Source of the DNA: Capitulum mitella
Taxonomy: Eukaryota > Arthropoda > Thecostraca > Pollicipedomorpha > Pollicipedidae
Direction of reading: 5' to 3'
Assembly: GCA_030062745.1 (NCBI GenBank)
Contig: CP099839.1
Coordinates: forward strand, 16,047,733-16,111,732
Length of the DNA: 64,000 nucleotides
Part shown: positions 1-11,802 of the stretch, one piece after another
Numbering within the stretch: position 1 is the stretch's first letter
Layout: each line of letters starts with the position of its first letter
Made by a program: the position numbers and the translations under genes
The notes under the pieces: model-generated
Seen by the model: only the letters and a program-made list of their open reading frames with translations
Database searches by the model: none
What the model was told of the DNA's origin: nothing

Positions 1-1104
1 GTAAGAGCTGGGGCAGCACCGCCAATCTTGGGACAGCAGGTTGGATTGGGGATCACTTCACCTTAGTCATCTTTGAGAAGATACATTGGCAAACAAACAG
101 AAATGCTGCCACTGTAACATAATTCTCCCAAGAAATTTTTCATTTTTAAGGAACAAAAACATTGCAAAGACTTTATTAGATATTTGCACACAGCATCACA
201 AAGGGGCCAAAATCTGACATATAGCTGCATATTAAAGTAGGCTGGGTTTGTACATTTTCCAAACATGGGTTGGTTTGCTGCCCCATTTGGGAAAGAACTG
301 AGGCCACCCTACATATATTGTTGACATCTGTGACATGGTTTGCAGAAAGCCCACCCCAGCCTGCATTTCTCCAAACCAGGTGCATTTCCTCAGGCATGCT
401 GTGGTGCTTTGCCCTACTGCGATAATGTATTTAACATGTTGATGGTACATTCGCTTCATTTAACTACCCTCTTCACAAACGGGGAAATCAACGGTTCTCA
501 CCAAACAGGATAACGACCAACCGAAGTTTGGGGTTTCTGGAGGTTTGCCTACCAACCAATGCAACACAACGTTTGTTAAGTCGCAACAAAATAAGGTTTA
601 AACAGTCTTGGTTCTTACAAACTTCAGTTAGCTACTCAGCACGCAAATTACTCCCATCTAAAAGAGTCGTTTTTGAGACCCTACTTGAACCCCGCTTCTC
701 ACCAACCCACAGGCTTCTCGCTTCTACTTCCAGAACGCCAACACAATTGTTCCGTCCTCACCGTGTAGTGTGCATTTTTGATTGTAGGATGTGCGCTAGT
801 TTTGCCTTAAATTGCTGAGCAAAAAACTTCACAGATTTTTCCAAAAACTTATAAGGTAGAGGAAAAGCCGTTTTGATCGATTTAAATTATCAAGATTAAC
901 AAAAGCCAATAAACAATAAATAAAATGATGGTATGTTGTTGGAAGTCAATGAATATGCTTTGTTTTGATTTCGTCGGAATGCGATGTTGGGGCGGTCAAT
1001 AAATCTGCGGACGTGGTGGTGACCGTCGTCATATGTCAACGACACAAGTGCGCCCATTGTGCCGTGTACGTGGTTGCGTGCGTTGCGGGTCACGCGTGGT
1101 TTTG

Positions 1105-1232
1105 CCGGGAAAGAGACCCGGCAGGTCAGACGACTGACTGACGCCCGACTAGACACAAGACTTGACCCAAGACTTTGGACACCTGAGCCCATGAGGTTGT
1201 GTGTCCTAACTCACAAACAAACAACAGACCCG
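1105..1232 (-). repeat. Dispersed repeat E, copy 1 (inverted relative to the copy at the window's right end)
   Basis: The segment that runs through GACTTGACCCAAGACTTTGG and a following CACCTGAGCCCA reappears as its reverse complement at about 63,905-64,000. The two copies share roughly 95 bases with few differences. This copy keeps CpG where the distal copy has TG or CA, for example CAGACGACTG here against CAGATGACTG there. The true ends of the family are unknown because the distal copy runs off the window. Confidence 0.75.
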
Positions 1233-2850
1233 GCAGGTCGCGCATGTTTGTTAGGATTAGGATAAATGTAAGGTGATTAGCTCGGATAGTTGAGTTTCTT
1301 ATCATGTAGCTGAAAGTGGGTTAGTTATTGTATGTGTTTGAATTGATACCAGGTCAGGCAATATTCCTCAGCGAAGCCCGGAAAACGTCAAGCTTCCTTC
1401 GTAATTTATTTTTAGCTTTGGGTCGTATGGCGTGATCGGGTATATTTTTACAGTGGTGGGCTGTTGTGTAGGGGAGTAGTACCACATAATGGCTTTTCCA
1501 CATCACTTGTGCATATCATACGTTAAAATCGGCAAACTCTCATGACCTTGACATTGATCTTGACCTTGAGGTAATAGAGATGTAGGCTTCATGGTCTGAA
1601 GGATTCAGTCTTATGCAAGTGGAATGTCAATCCTAATCTGGGACAATATACATGATGTTCTCCCAGTAGTTAAGTCATGCCTGGAACTGACTGATGGAAA
1701 CAGCACCTGCTACCAAATCAGGGAGGTCATAGTTTTTCATATTAAGTGCAAAACCATGACACTGCAACCACTGTCTAAAATTTGAAGCATTCTTGGTATT
1801 CCAGGTACCACAGACATTTGCTCATAGGAATTGCAATTGGCTTAAAGTAAGAAACTATTTTCATTTCATCATTTCTCTTATTGCATTATCAATGCAACAT
1901 TTTCTGACAAATGGCATAAAATGTTCAGAATAAATGTTGGTTATCCTGCTTATGTAACAAATCCTACCTATCCTCACTATGGCTGTGTTTCACAGGCTCA
2001 ACTAAATAACACTTGCCATCAAACAATAGCAACTAAGCAATATGTCTGCCCAGACATGTTTTCTAGCAATCCAGAGGAAAAAGAAAACATTTCTATGCAT
2101 GATAGCTGAATGGAGATGTTTTTGACATGTGCCCAAAACTTCACTCAGATGATTTAAAGTATTTTTTATGAAATACACGAAATGTCCAGAAGTGACTCAT
2201 GTAACATGCATTTGATTCTTGGACTTGTGATATGTCATAAACATAGTCAGTGGATTGGAAGTGTACTCTCATATAGTCCCAGGTGCTGTGGTCTTTCTGC
2301 AACTGCTTTCTACTCTTTCAAGTCAGTAGTCTTGCATCTAAATGCTGTAGATATTCTGGAATGATGCTGTTGCTGCAAAGAAAATGAACAAGTGTGGTGT
2401 TCATCTCTTCTAAAGGTCTGGAATAGGTGATCACAGGCCCCAAAGTTTATGGTGTCATCTCCTCATGACACATGAGCCAAGTCCTGGTGAGTAAACAAGT
2501 GCCAAATATCTGGAATATTAACCTACTCTCAACCCTGGGAGGGAATTTCATTGCTGCTTCCAAGGGCTTTTTGTAATAAGCAAATAATCAGTATTCACAG
2601 AGTGCTGAGATTTCCAACACCTTTCCTTACAGCCTTTGCACATGTCCTGTACAATTTTCAACATCAGGCCATGTCAGGTCACAGACATCAGTCATTTGCA
2701 GTAGGTTGACCTCCAATTTTTGAAGTCTTACAAACCATGCATTGCTATGGATTGACCTAAAACTTTCAGTGATAGTGGTCAACAACATTCCTAGGAATTG
2801 TGTTAGCTCAGATTTGTTGTAAAGGTGGAAGTCCATGACCTGAGGTCATG

Positions 2851-3148
2851 GTGGGAAATTTGGTTTTTCTTCTTGGTGTCATAGTGTAATTCTTGTTTTA
2901 GAGTATGAAATTTTGCAAAGAGTAATACTGGTTTAGATTGGCATTCACTGTGTAAGTCAGTTATGACATCATGCCTGCTTGTTACTGAATGGAGACAGAG
3001 TCATTTGCTCCCAACATTAGAATTTCTCAGCATAGTTATAATGTAGCTTTTGGATGGAGGCACAGTATCAGGCTTTTGGAGTATGAAATGTTTTTGGAGC
3101 ACATATTTTCTGGTTTTCTTCAGTGCCACAAAATGACATCTTTTCCAG
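2851..3148 (+). repeat. Dispersed repeat A, copy 1 (about 300 bp)
   Basis: This is the same-strand relative of 53,368-53,670, which lies in DRG1 intron 6. Shared landmarks in the same order are GGAAATTTGGTTTTT, AGAGTAATACTG, GTCAGTTATGA, AGACAGAGTCATT, TTTCTCAGCAT, AATGTAGCTTTT and ATGTTTTTGGAGCAC. No long open frame or terminal repeat is visible, so the class is unknown. It may be a non-autonomous element or part of a larger one. Confidence 0.8.
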
Positions 3149-3235
3149 CCTCCCCTTAGCTCAGCTCAGTTTCCACCCTATTTCCCTATTTCTAACAGTT
3201 TTGAACCATTTCTCAAGCTTGTTGGTGTGCAAAAT

Positions 3236-3790
3236 CATTCCTGGGTCAAGGAAACCACTTAATGTGACAAATGGGATAGATGCACTTGAAGGGTCATCAG
3301 GTTAGCTCAGGTCACATTTGGGGTGAAGTTGTAAAAAGAAGTCTGAAACCCCATTTTGATAATGCTGGGAGTTAAAATAGGCACTGCCATCATTTTGCAG
3401 TCCAAAATTGCATTTAAACACTTCCAAGCTCTGAAATCACCTTGCCACCTTATGTCCAAGGTGTGAAATAACCTCTCATGACATTATGTCACCTGAGGTT
3501 ATGAGAGGTCACCATGATGGAACCTGAAATGCATTGCTGGTGCCTGAAATGCATTCCTGGGTTAAGGAAGTCACTAAATGCTACAAATAGTATTGGCCCT
3601 TATCAAGGATTATGAGATGAGATCAGGATGCATTTTAAGTCAGCTAGGAAAAAAGAGTCTAAAGCCCCATTTTGAAGATTCCTTGAGTAAAAATAATCAC
3701 TGTTGCCAATTTTGCAGTCCAAAATCACACCAAGATGCTTCCATGCTTTGAAATGACCTTGGATGTTTTGAGGTCATGCAAGATTCCTGT
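3236..3790 (+). repeat. Diverged tandem duplication, period about 316 bp
   Basis: Two consecutive copies start at 3,236 and 3,552, both with CATTCCTGGGT. Both contain an (A/T)GAAACCCCATTTTGA-like core, then TTTTGCAGTCCAAAAT, then a TGAAAT(C/G)ACCTTG tail. The copies are clearly related but diverged. Many AGGTCA/TGACCT hexamers occur in this stretch. No coding content is seen. Confidence 0.65.
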
Positions 3791-3863
3791 GATAGGAGCT
3801 GAGTTTATATCCAGATGTCCAGCTTTGTCTCTCTGGTTTATCTAATAAACCAGTGGAAAATCT

Positions 3864-4029
3864 AGGCATAAAAGAGTGAAACCCAAGTGTGGTTGAAAAG
3901 TGATCATGATCTTACATCACGACAGGTCACATGACTGACCTTATATAGGCATAAAAGAGTGAAACCCAAGTGTGGTTGAAAAGTGATCATGATCTTACAT
4001 CAGGACAGGTCACATGACTGACCTTGTAT
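3864..4029 (+). repeat. Near-identical 83-bp tandem duplication
   Basis: AGGCATAAAAGAGTGAAACC begins at 3,864 and again at 3,947. The two 83-base units differ at only a couple of positions (CACGAC against CAGGAC, and TTATAT against TTGTAT near the end). The near identity suggests a recent duplication. It also contains AGGTCACATGACTGACC, a palindromic-looking motif. Confidence 0.85.
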
Positions 4030-4991
4030 AGCACTGTATTGATCACCATTGCCCTTTTTTGGCATTGGTATTGATCCTTGACAGAACACAGAATAAAGCA
4101 AGGGAAATGACTGAATGTTTGATTAGATCAGATTATGCCAGATCCTGGGTACTGTAATTTGTTAGTACTTAAAAATGTTTGTACAAATCATTTCTACTGT
4201 CTCTGATAAACTCCACTCCTCCTGTGGTGCTGACACTGGTTGACTGACAGCATATTTATTAGGCTTCAGTTTTGTATGTGCATTAGTGGCTTTTTGTATA
4301 AATTCATGGCATTTCCAGCACATCAAATGTTTTCTTCCTTCTAATGCATGACTGGGCCTGCAAAATGTGGCAGGTTTTACAAGGCCTGTATTGGGCAGAG
4401 TTGGGATGAAGAACTATTTTTAAGCTAACTCTAAAAATGCTCTGACAGAACCCCTGAATTGGAATAGTGAGCATCACATTTTTTTGTTCATTGTGAAATC
4501 AGATGGACTAAATCCATTGAGAAACCATATTTTGGCATAGGTTAGGGTCAGAATCTCTGCCTTAAGTGAGGCAGCATGTTTGCTGAAACCTGCCCATTTT
4601 GGAGAGGAATTGAAACTGCCCCACGTATCTCATTAACACTGGTGATGTGGTCTGTAAAGAGGTCGTTTTCTTGGGCTGAGTTAAAGTACTGTCACATTTC
4701 TTGGCATTGCTGCATATATATCTGGAAATAACATAAATGGCTATCCCTCACATTACCCTGTACATTTTCTTCCATTTTTAACTCATTGCTAATAGGTTTA
4801 AATCATGTCATATGTTGTATATGCTGATTTCTGTTCCAGGTGCTGTTAGCCGATCACTCTAGTCTGGAATAATTTGCTCTTGATACCAGATGGCCTGATT
4901 ATCAAGACCCCTGTATGCAGATAGTATTGATGGTCTGTGAGAAGCACTGCCAAGTTTCCTTGTAATTTAGTCTTGATTAATCAACCATACA

Positions 4992-7900
4992 ATGGCTCAA
5001 GTAAAAGGTAAGTGTGTGGGAACCTGACACTGCAAATGTTTTAGTTTTCTCACTGTTTTTTGTCTAAGCTGTTGTGTTGAGGCCATTTATAACAAGGACA
5101 GCCCAAGACCTTGCAACATGCTGTTTGTAAAGTTGCAAAGGTATGCTACATATCTCTTTTGTTAAGAGTTTTGTTACATGACTCAGTTTTCATGGTGCCT
5201 AAGTTTTGGTACTGAGTGGTTATGTCTCATCACCTGAGATGGATTGGTCCAAATTTTTATGCATTCATGTTCCCCATTTTGACCGTGGTTTGGGTTTTGA
5301 TCGTGGGTTGTGATCTGTGTAGACTCGTCGATGAAGTACCTGAGCCTGGTGACGCTGACGATGCAGAATGCCCTGCTGGGCCTGTGTACCCGCTACGTCC
5401 GCACCCGGCCCGGAGACATGTTCCTGGCCACATCAGGTCAGGGTCGGTCCTCCCACTGCTCAGAACCCAGTTTAATTTCAGTAGGAGAGAGGCACTACTG
5501 GTGTGTGGTGGTTCGGTAAGTAAAGTTTTTTTGCAGCCTGCTCACAAAAAATGAAACCCACGTTCTTTTTTAACTTCCAGTTGTGGTTAGCATGCTAACA
5601 AATTGTGTCATCATCATAAATTGGTATGCACTTGAGAATCTTAGTGACCAGGTAAGAAAATGTTGTCCATCAGGACTTTTTCAAGGTGGCCACCAACATA
5701 GACAATACAGTCAGCCACTGTGGGTTCGGTGACTGGTGCAGCGAGCGCTGATAGGTGTACGACCCGTCCTCTCTGGCTGTCGTCGTACAGTTGGCTGTCT
5801 GTCATGGACACGGCCAGGTGTGAGGGGTGCAGCTGCTGGCAGCTGGGATAGCATGACGCTGCTCGACGCTTTTTCCTCTGCGCCATTGCCGTATTTACGT
5901 AGCGTGGCTGAACGCTGCGAACTGTGTATGATCCACCGGTCGGTATCTCTTTTTTTCGTTGGACAGAGACTGGACGATTTTGGCATTGAGCATTGTGGCT
6001 GGGCATTTTAATGGTGATCGTGGCCTTGGGACGGGTTTAATATGGCCGTAGTTGCTGGACGATTTTAATGATCGTAGTTGACGGACAGTTTTGATAGCGA
6101 TCTTAGTTCCGATAGGTTTAAAGGGACTGTGGTTGTTGGACGGCTTTGCCAGTGACCTTATTTTCTGGACGGTTTTGACAGTGACCTTAGTTTCTGGACG
6201 GGTTTGAAAGTGACTAAATCGCCGATGTTGGACGTCAGTCTGGATTCCGGGTGACTGAAACCTTGCCTGCTTGGGAACGTCTAAATCTGTCTGGAACATG
6301 ATCCAGATTGGTTAATGAGAGTTGTTGCACTTTTTGGGCACGATATAGCATGAGTGCAGTAACAGACCAAATTTTGTCGAGGTGTAATAACCCATAACGC
6401 ATAATAACACATGGATTGTCGTCTCGAGGCAAATGCATTAGATCGCCGTACCTCGCATCTGTAGCAGTGGCTAGTATTTCTTTAGATCAGTGCTGGTCCG
6501 TGAGCAACATTCATCTGTCTCTTCCATCGTGGCCAGCTCTTCATGTGCCCGCCATCACTAAAGTTACGACTATATGAGTACTATGTGATATGATATTAGG
6601 ACCAGAAAGAGAAACTCCGGTGGTATCGGACGACATTTTACCAACATCTCAATGAGTAACATGTACCGACGATAAACGCGCATATCTACGCCAAGGGCAG
6701 TTGTCTCTTGCGTTCGCAGTGACGTCAGACGGCTAGTGCTGTAAGCTTTCGCGGAACAAACCTCATTTAGTGGACCATTGAACGCTTAGTGTTTGATGCA
6801 CTTATTGGTGGGGGCAGTAGTTTGGTCGGTATGATTGACGGATTGACTTTGGAGAAGAATGGCTACCCATTTTTTTTTCAGCCACGACGCTTAACGTGCG
6901 GCATCCCTTCTCTCCCACGAACGAACCCATTGGATTGTCAGCCGTTAGTGTGTCTTCGAAGCACCATCTATGTGAACATATGTGCACATCGTCTCCCTTT
7001 GAGTTTTTGTACTTGTGTCTGCCGTTCGCTGCGTGATACGCTGCATAACGTGTACCCGGATGTACCGCAAAGCGTTCACCGTATATCCTGGCCGCCGCCG
7101 TGTGACTGGCATCGGTGGCCGGCAGCCGTGCTGATGGGCGAGCTGGTGAAGCTGGTCACATGCCTGGGCATCCTGCCCCACTCGGAGGGCTCGTTATCGC
7201 GCGCCTGGCTGGCCATTAGAAAGCAGATCCTCGACCAGAAGATTGACACGCTCAAGGTGGGCGTGCCCAGTCTGATCTACACCATCCAGAACAACCTGCT
7301 GTACGTCGCCGCCTCCAACCTTGACGCCGCCACCTACCAGGTGGGTGGCGCGCGGACACTCGGCGGTCACCCCGCGTCGCCTCAGGGGCGGTACATCGGG
7401 ACCTCGGCCGGCCAGTGACGTCATTACCGCGCTGAAACAGCGCTCAGTTCCGTCATTGGCTCCCAGAGTGATTTTGTTCATACCAGAACTGTTCGAGCCG
7501 CCCGTAAGACGTGCATAATTGGTTTACCATGCCTCGTGAAAAACAGATGTTCAGTGCTATGCTGCATATTTGCGACCAGGAATTGTATAGTGATTCAGTG
7601 GAAGCACAGGGGCTCAGTTGAAATGAGGTTCGTTTTCTGTGGAAACAAAATGACGGTGTTTGTAGCTTCACACTCCACAACTCATTCATTGTGTCCTGGA
7701 CGTCTGTTCTTAAAGGGTGTCTTGCTTCACGGCATAGTTTTCCCGTTGGCCGCCTCGGGTAGGTCCTGTCCGTACGTCTGGTACAGGCTGTGGACCCCGC
7801 GCCGGGCTGCTCGGTCGCCGTCGGCTGACCGGCCGCCGGCCCGCAGGTGACCTACCAGCTGAAGATCCTGACGACAGCCATGTTCTCGGTGACGATCCTG

Positions 7901-8497
7901 GGCCGCTCGCTGCGCCGGCTGCAGTGGTGTGCGCTGCTCGTGCTGCTCGTCGGCGTGGCGCTGGTGCAGTTGGCGCAGGCCGACCCGTCCAAGCCCGACC
8001 CGCACGCGCCCGCCCAGAGCCAGCTGCTCGGATTCACCTGCGCCCTGGCCGCCTGCGTGCTCTCCGGCTTCGCCGGCATCTATTTCGAAAAGATCTTGAA
8101 GGGCTCGGACGTGAGCGTCTGGATCCGTAACGTGCAGCTGAGCGCGCTGTCGCTGCCGCTGGCCCTGGCCACCGGCCTGCTCAGCGACGGCAGCCGCATC
8201 GCCGAGAAGGGCCTGCTGTTCGGCTTCGACTGGGTGGTCTGGTGCGTCATCCTGCAGAACGCCATGGGCGGCCTGCTCGTGGCCGTGGTCGTCAAGTACG
8301 CCGACAACATCCTCAAGGGGTTCGCCACCTCGCTGGCCATCGTCATCTCGTGCGTTGTCTCCATCTACGTGTTCGACTTCCAACTGTCGCTGACGTTCGT
8401 GGTGGGCACGGTGATGGTGCTGTCGGCCGTGTTCATGTACAGCTACCAGCCGGCGCCGGCCGTCGCAGCCGCACAAGGCGCATCGTTGAAGGTCTGA
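4992..8497 (+). CDS. UDP-galactose/UDP-GlcNAc Golgi transporter, SLC35A2/A3 family
   Basis: Four coding exons join in phase: 4992-5007, 5323-5436, 7126-7340 and 7847-8497. Together they give 331 residues, the usual family length. An in-frame stop at 4,974 precedes the ATG, which supports this start. Introns are GT-AG (donors GTAAGT, GTCAGG, GTGGGT). The family antiports a UDP-sugar into the Golgi lumen against UMP through about ten membrane helices. Diagnostic segments visible are RYVRTRPGD early, SLIYTIQNNLLYVAASNLDA in exon 3, VTYQLKILTTAMFS opening exon 4, GFAGIYFEKILKG, and KYADNILKGFATSL near the end. The PGD motif and GGLLVAVVVKYAD resemble human SLC35A2 somewhat more than A3, so UDP-galactose is the likelier substrate, but the sequence cannot settle this. 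A 269-codon antisense frame under exon 4 is a GC-bias shadow. The tiny first exon (M plus four residues) rests on splice site and phase only. Confidence 0.93.
5959..6245 (+). repeat. Degenerate minisatellite in intron 2 of the SLC35A gene, period about 32-35 bp
   Basis: Units built on (T)GGACGGTTTTGA(C)AGTGACCTTAG recur about eight times with heavy divergence, for example around 6,055, 6,085, 6,150, 6,170 and 6,195. The unit lengths vary. No function is evident. Confidence 0.6.
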
Positions 8498-11400
8498 ACC
8501 CTCCCCTCCCCCCGCCCCCGACGCTTGTTTAACCACGCTTGCTTGCCGACGTTTCTGACGCTCTGCTCTTTCTCACTTTTTCACCGCGAGCCGTCAGACC
8601 TGCTTTGCTTGTTTTGCACGGCTTCGGCTGCTTAGGCGGCCATCTGGTGTTGATCACCGCCACCAGTGGACATCTGTCCGCTGTTTTCGTGCTTTCTGCG
8701 ATTCAGTCTTCTTCCGCCGGGCATGGTGGTCAGTCTTTGACTTTGGTTTCCGCCGTCAGGGTGGCGGTGGTGGCGGCGGCGCCAAACGAGCGGCGCCGTG
8801 ACCTCCCGTGGCGCCGCGGCCGCCAGGCGGCTCTGGCGGACGGTCCGCGGCCACGCGCCCCATGACACACCTGACTGCTGACCGCCGGCCGGGCCGGGCG
8901 CCCCTGACGGCATCCTGACCTCGACGGACCTCAACGGACCTCGACGCCCCCGTAGTCTGGTGGAATCAGTCGTACACACGCCCAAATGGCCGCACATCGA
9001 CATGGAGTCGGCGTAGCATGATATTCTCGCATTCCCGTGAAACCTTTTTTGTGTTACACGTGAAGCATTTGTTCTTGGGTTGTGGCCTTACAAAGGAATG
9101 GAGTTTTGTGTAGGGACACATCCACTGTGATGAAATTGAGTCGATAGGCTATAGGAAAAGACAGTTGGCTGTAAAAGGCATCTAAATCTATGGAAAGTTG
9201 CGTGACCGGACTTCTCGCAGTGCGTGGAAGTGAAACCCAACAAAACAGAGTCTCCAAATCTGTATTCTTTACCTTCGCGCTGTTTCGATTAAGCTGCTGC
9301 CACGGACCTGAAGCTCATGACGTCGACATTGGATTGAAAATGTTGCATTATTGCTGCACTGCAATATCGATCTTTTATTCATGCCAGTACTTGTGCCAAA
9401 CGAGTCGCAAAACACGTCGGTCGTATTAACGAGCATGCGCTTGATGCTAACTGCTCGTGATCTTTTTTTCGTCTAGGTACAATTATTGAGATTCAGTCCG
9501 GTGGCACAGAATCATCCAAGCATTGTCAGTACCTCTACAGGCTCGCCATGCGGTTTCTTACATTCTTATGCACCAACCACTGCACTGGTACAAAAATGAT
9601 GCAGATATGCCTTGCTGGTGGTCAGCATCTTCGTAGGGTAGCCATCGTCCAGACTTCTCAGTTTCTTAGTGAAAAGGTCAACGTTAAGTTTCACTTGCGT
9701 TACCTGTGATAATTAGGGCAAAGGGAATTGGTTCCAGTGCTCATTCCAGTTTTGGAACCCCGTGTTGTCTTATAGTGTATTTCTGTGCCTTCTGTTTCAT
9801 GTGCCAGTATCGTTCATTTGTATGTGCTTTCTTATGCGTTCCTGCCGGAAAAACATCGCGGTGCGGGGTAGCGTTTTTATTTACTTCATGCATTTTTGTT
9901 CGATATCGATTCTACCTAACCTTTAAACTATCGTTAGTTTTCTTTGCATCCGGTCTGCATGGAGTATGTTCTCTCTGGGGCTGGTGATACAGCTGAAAAC
10001 TTCAGCCCGTATCCCGTCGGAAATCTGTTGTTGCGCACACCTTTATAACTTTGGTAGTATCGAGTTATTCAGTAATGGTTATACATGAATATGGACGCGG
10101 GTGGAGCGTGCTTAGTTTAGGTTGGTGTCAGGACTTGCGTGCGAGTGTGGAAAACATTTAGTGTAATCCAGAAGCATTTAATGTGAACCGTCTTTTCTGG
10201 AGACTAAGTCGAAATTTCGCTTCACTGCGTGTTTTCTTTGGAATGTTTTTGGCCTTGACGGAAAAGACATTTTCAGTCGTCTGTTTCAGATGAGTTCCAA
10301 CAACAATCACTATAATTTCTTAAACCAGAGCGCCGTTGACGTTATTTCTCACTTGTTATTTATATATCGCATGGTAAATGACCAGTCTCCCACCTATGCA
10401 TGCTCTTGGGTTGGCTGCTTGCTGCTGTAGCATTGTAGATGTGTGGTTCAGTGACTCACCTAACGCGAACCTGTGATGGGGTGAATTCAGGTTAATGTCG
10501 AAATATGGGGACCGATATCAGCGAACTATGCACAGATTGTTGGACATTGAACTGTGTTTAATTGTTGTTGCTTTCATGTGGTGGTTGGGCGGGTGCATTT
10601 ATTTGTCTGGGGAATCATGTCAGGAGAATAGGAGCCATGAATTGCGCTCTCAGATCTGCGCCGTGTTAGGTCATCTGGCATGGACGGGGCAGTATTCTGT
10701 AAGTAAAACATCTTGAGTATGGGCCAAAGTCCGGAAAGGATTAATGAAATGATTGGCCTGTACGGCATGGATTTATAGACTCTTGCATCGTTGGAATTTT
10801 CATTAAACCAAACCCAGTGGCCAAATAAAAACGGCGATTGCTGTAGAGTTTGGATGTGGGCATGTCGGTGCTGCTGCGTTGGCTTCGATCGAACGTCAGC
10901 ATGTTATGTGGAGCTATCACGCTCTCAGTCTTGCTAAATTTTGCCATTGGACCATAATTGTCCGTCTGGCTGTACCTCAAGGTCCGGATATTAAGACTAC
11001 ATCCTGTCATTTCTGGGCAGAAAAGGCGCGTTCGCGTTCCTCGGTGTTAAAGTCCGTTTGGCTGGAATCGGGTCGAGCCTGTGTGGTGATACAGATGTGC
11101 GGCCCTCGCTTCCTGGTTTTCACGTGCCAGTCGGGAATACACGAGGGCGGACCGTGGTGCGGGTGTTTACTGGAGCGGCAGGCGGCGGACGCCGGAGAAA
11201 CGGCCTAACCGGGCCCCGGCCGCGGCCGCCGCCGCTTTCTCCGTAATCCGTTTAGGAGACTGAGCGGGCGGCGCTGATCGGGGAAGGTGTGGTGGAAGCG
11301 GGCGCGCCGGCCCGTGGACACTCGGTGGTCAGCTCTGGGCCAGCATGACGCCTTGGAGTCTGCTCCCGCGGACGAGGTGGGTGACCAGCGCGTGCCGTGC

Positions 11401-11650
11401 GGCTCGAAACGCGTGCTCTGCTCTGTTGCGTACCTCCCACACCGCATGCCTGGAACACTGACAGCATGCCCTCAGCATGCGATTAATTCATGATCGTGTG
11501 CAAGTTATGGAAGTACACACTGGACAACATAGCAGTGTTCCATACGCCTGCCACGTTCGTAAAGCGTACTTTCCTGCTGGAGCCTGATGTGTAAAAGCGC
11601 AGTCGTGAATATCACTTGGTGACCTAGGTAGCTGGCTTTCCGTGGCATCG
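8498..11650. other. Intergenic, no gene recognised
   Basis: This stretch presumably begins with the 3' untranslated region of the SLC35A gene. The rest has only short open frames in mixed composition. A GC-rich patch occurs at 8,750-8,950 and another at about 11,140-11,350. I see no RNA gene, transposase fragment or clear tandem array. Confidence 0.5.
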
Positions 11651-11658
11651 TATAAAAT
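11651..11658 (+). promoter_or_regulatory. Candidate TATA box upstream of the secreted repeat protein gene
   Basis: TATAAAAT lies at 11,651, with a CAGT initiator-like step at 11,683-11,686, about 32 bases downstream. Just after it, ATG TCG TCG is followed by a GTGAGG donor at 11,698. This could be a tiny first coding exon (11,689-11,697) feeding the downstream exon in phase 0. The leader would then be only a few bases long, so the assignment is tentative. Confidence 0.35.
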
Positions 11659-11802
11659 ATCGTTTCAGGGGCACTGAAATGGCAGTGGATGTCGTCGGTG
11701 AGGACTGGTCACGGTCAGTCCTCTCTCAGTGCCGCATGGTGACCCGGCGAGGTGTTTCCTCGCTCCGCCGCCGGCACGGAGCGGCGGTTTTCACTCGATC
11801 AG

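Larger units (their letters stand above)
1..4991. other. Intergenic, AT-rich, repeat-derived DNA
   Basis: No coding region could be supported here. All open frames are short and have no recognisable protein content. From about 1,535 to 5,280 the sequence is strongly depleted in CpG and rich in TG/CA. Several repeats lie inside and are listed separately: the copy at 1,105-1,232, the repeat at 2,851-3,148, and the duplications at 3,236-3,790 and 3,864-4,029. Segments near 205-470 and 4,537-4,680 look like degenerate relatives of each other, but I could not align them confidently. Confidence 0.6.

Noticed and set aside
7727-8536. Minus-strand open frame of 269 codons antisense to SLC35A exon 4
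   Set aside because: His/Gln/Arg-rich composition produced by GC-rich codons of a well-supported transporter exon on the other strand.
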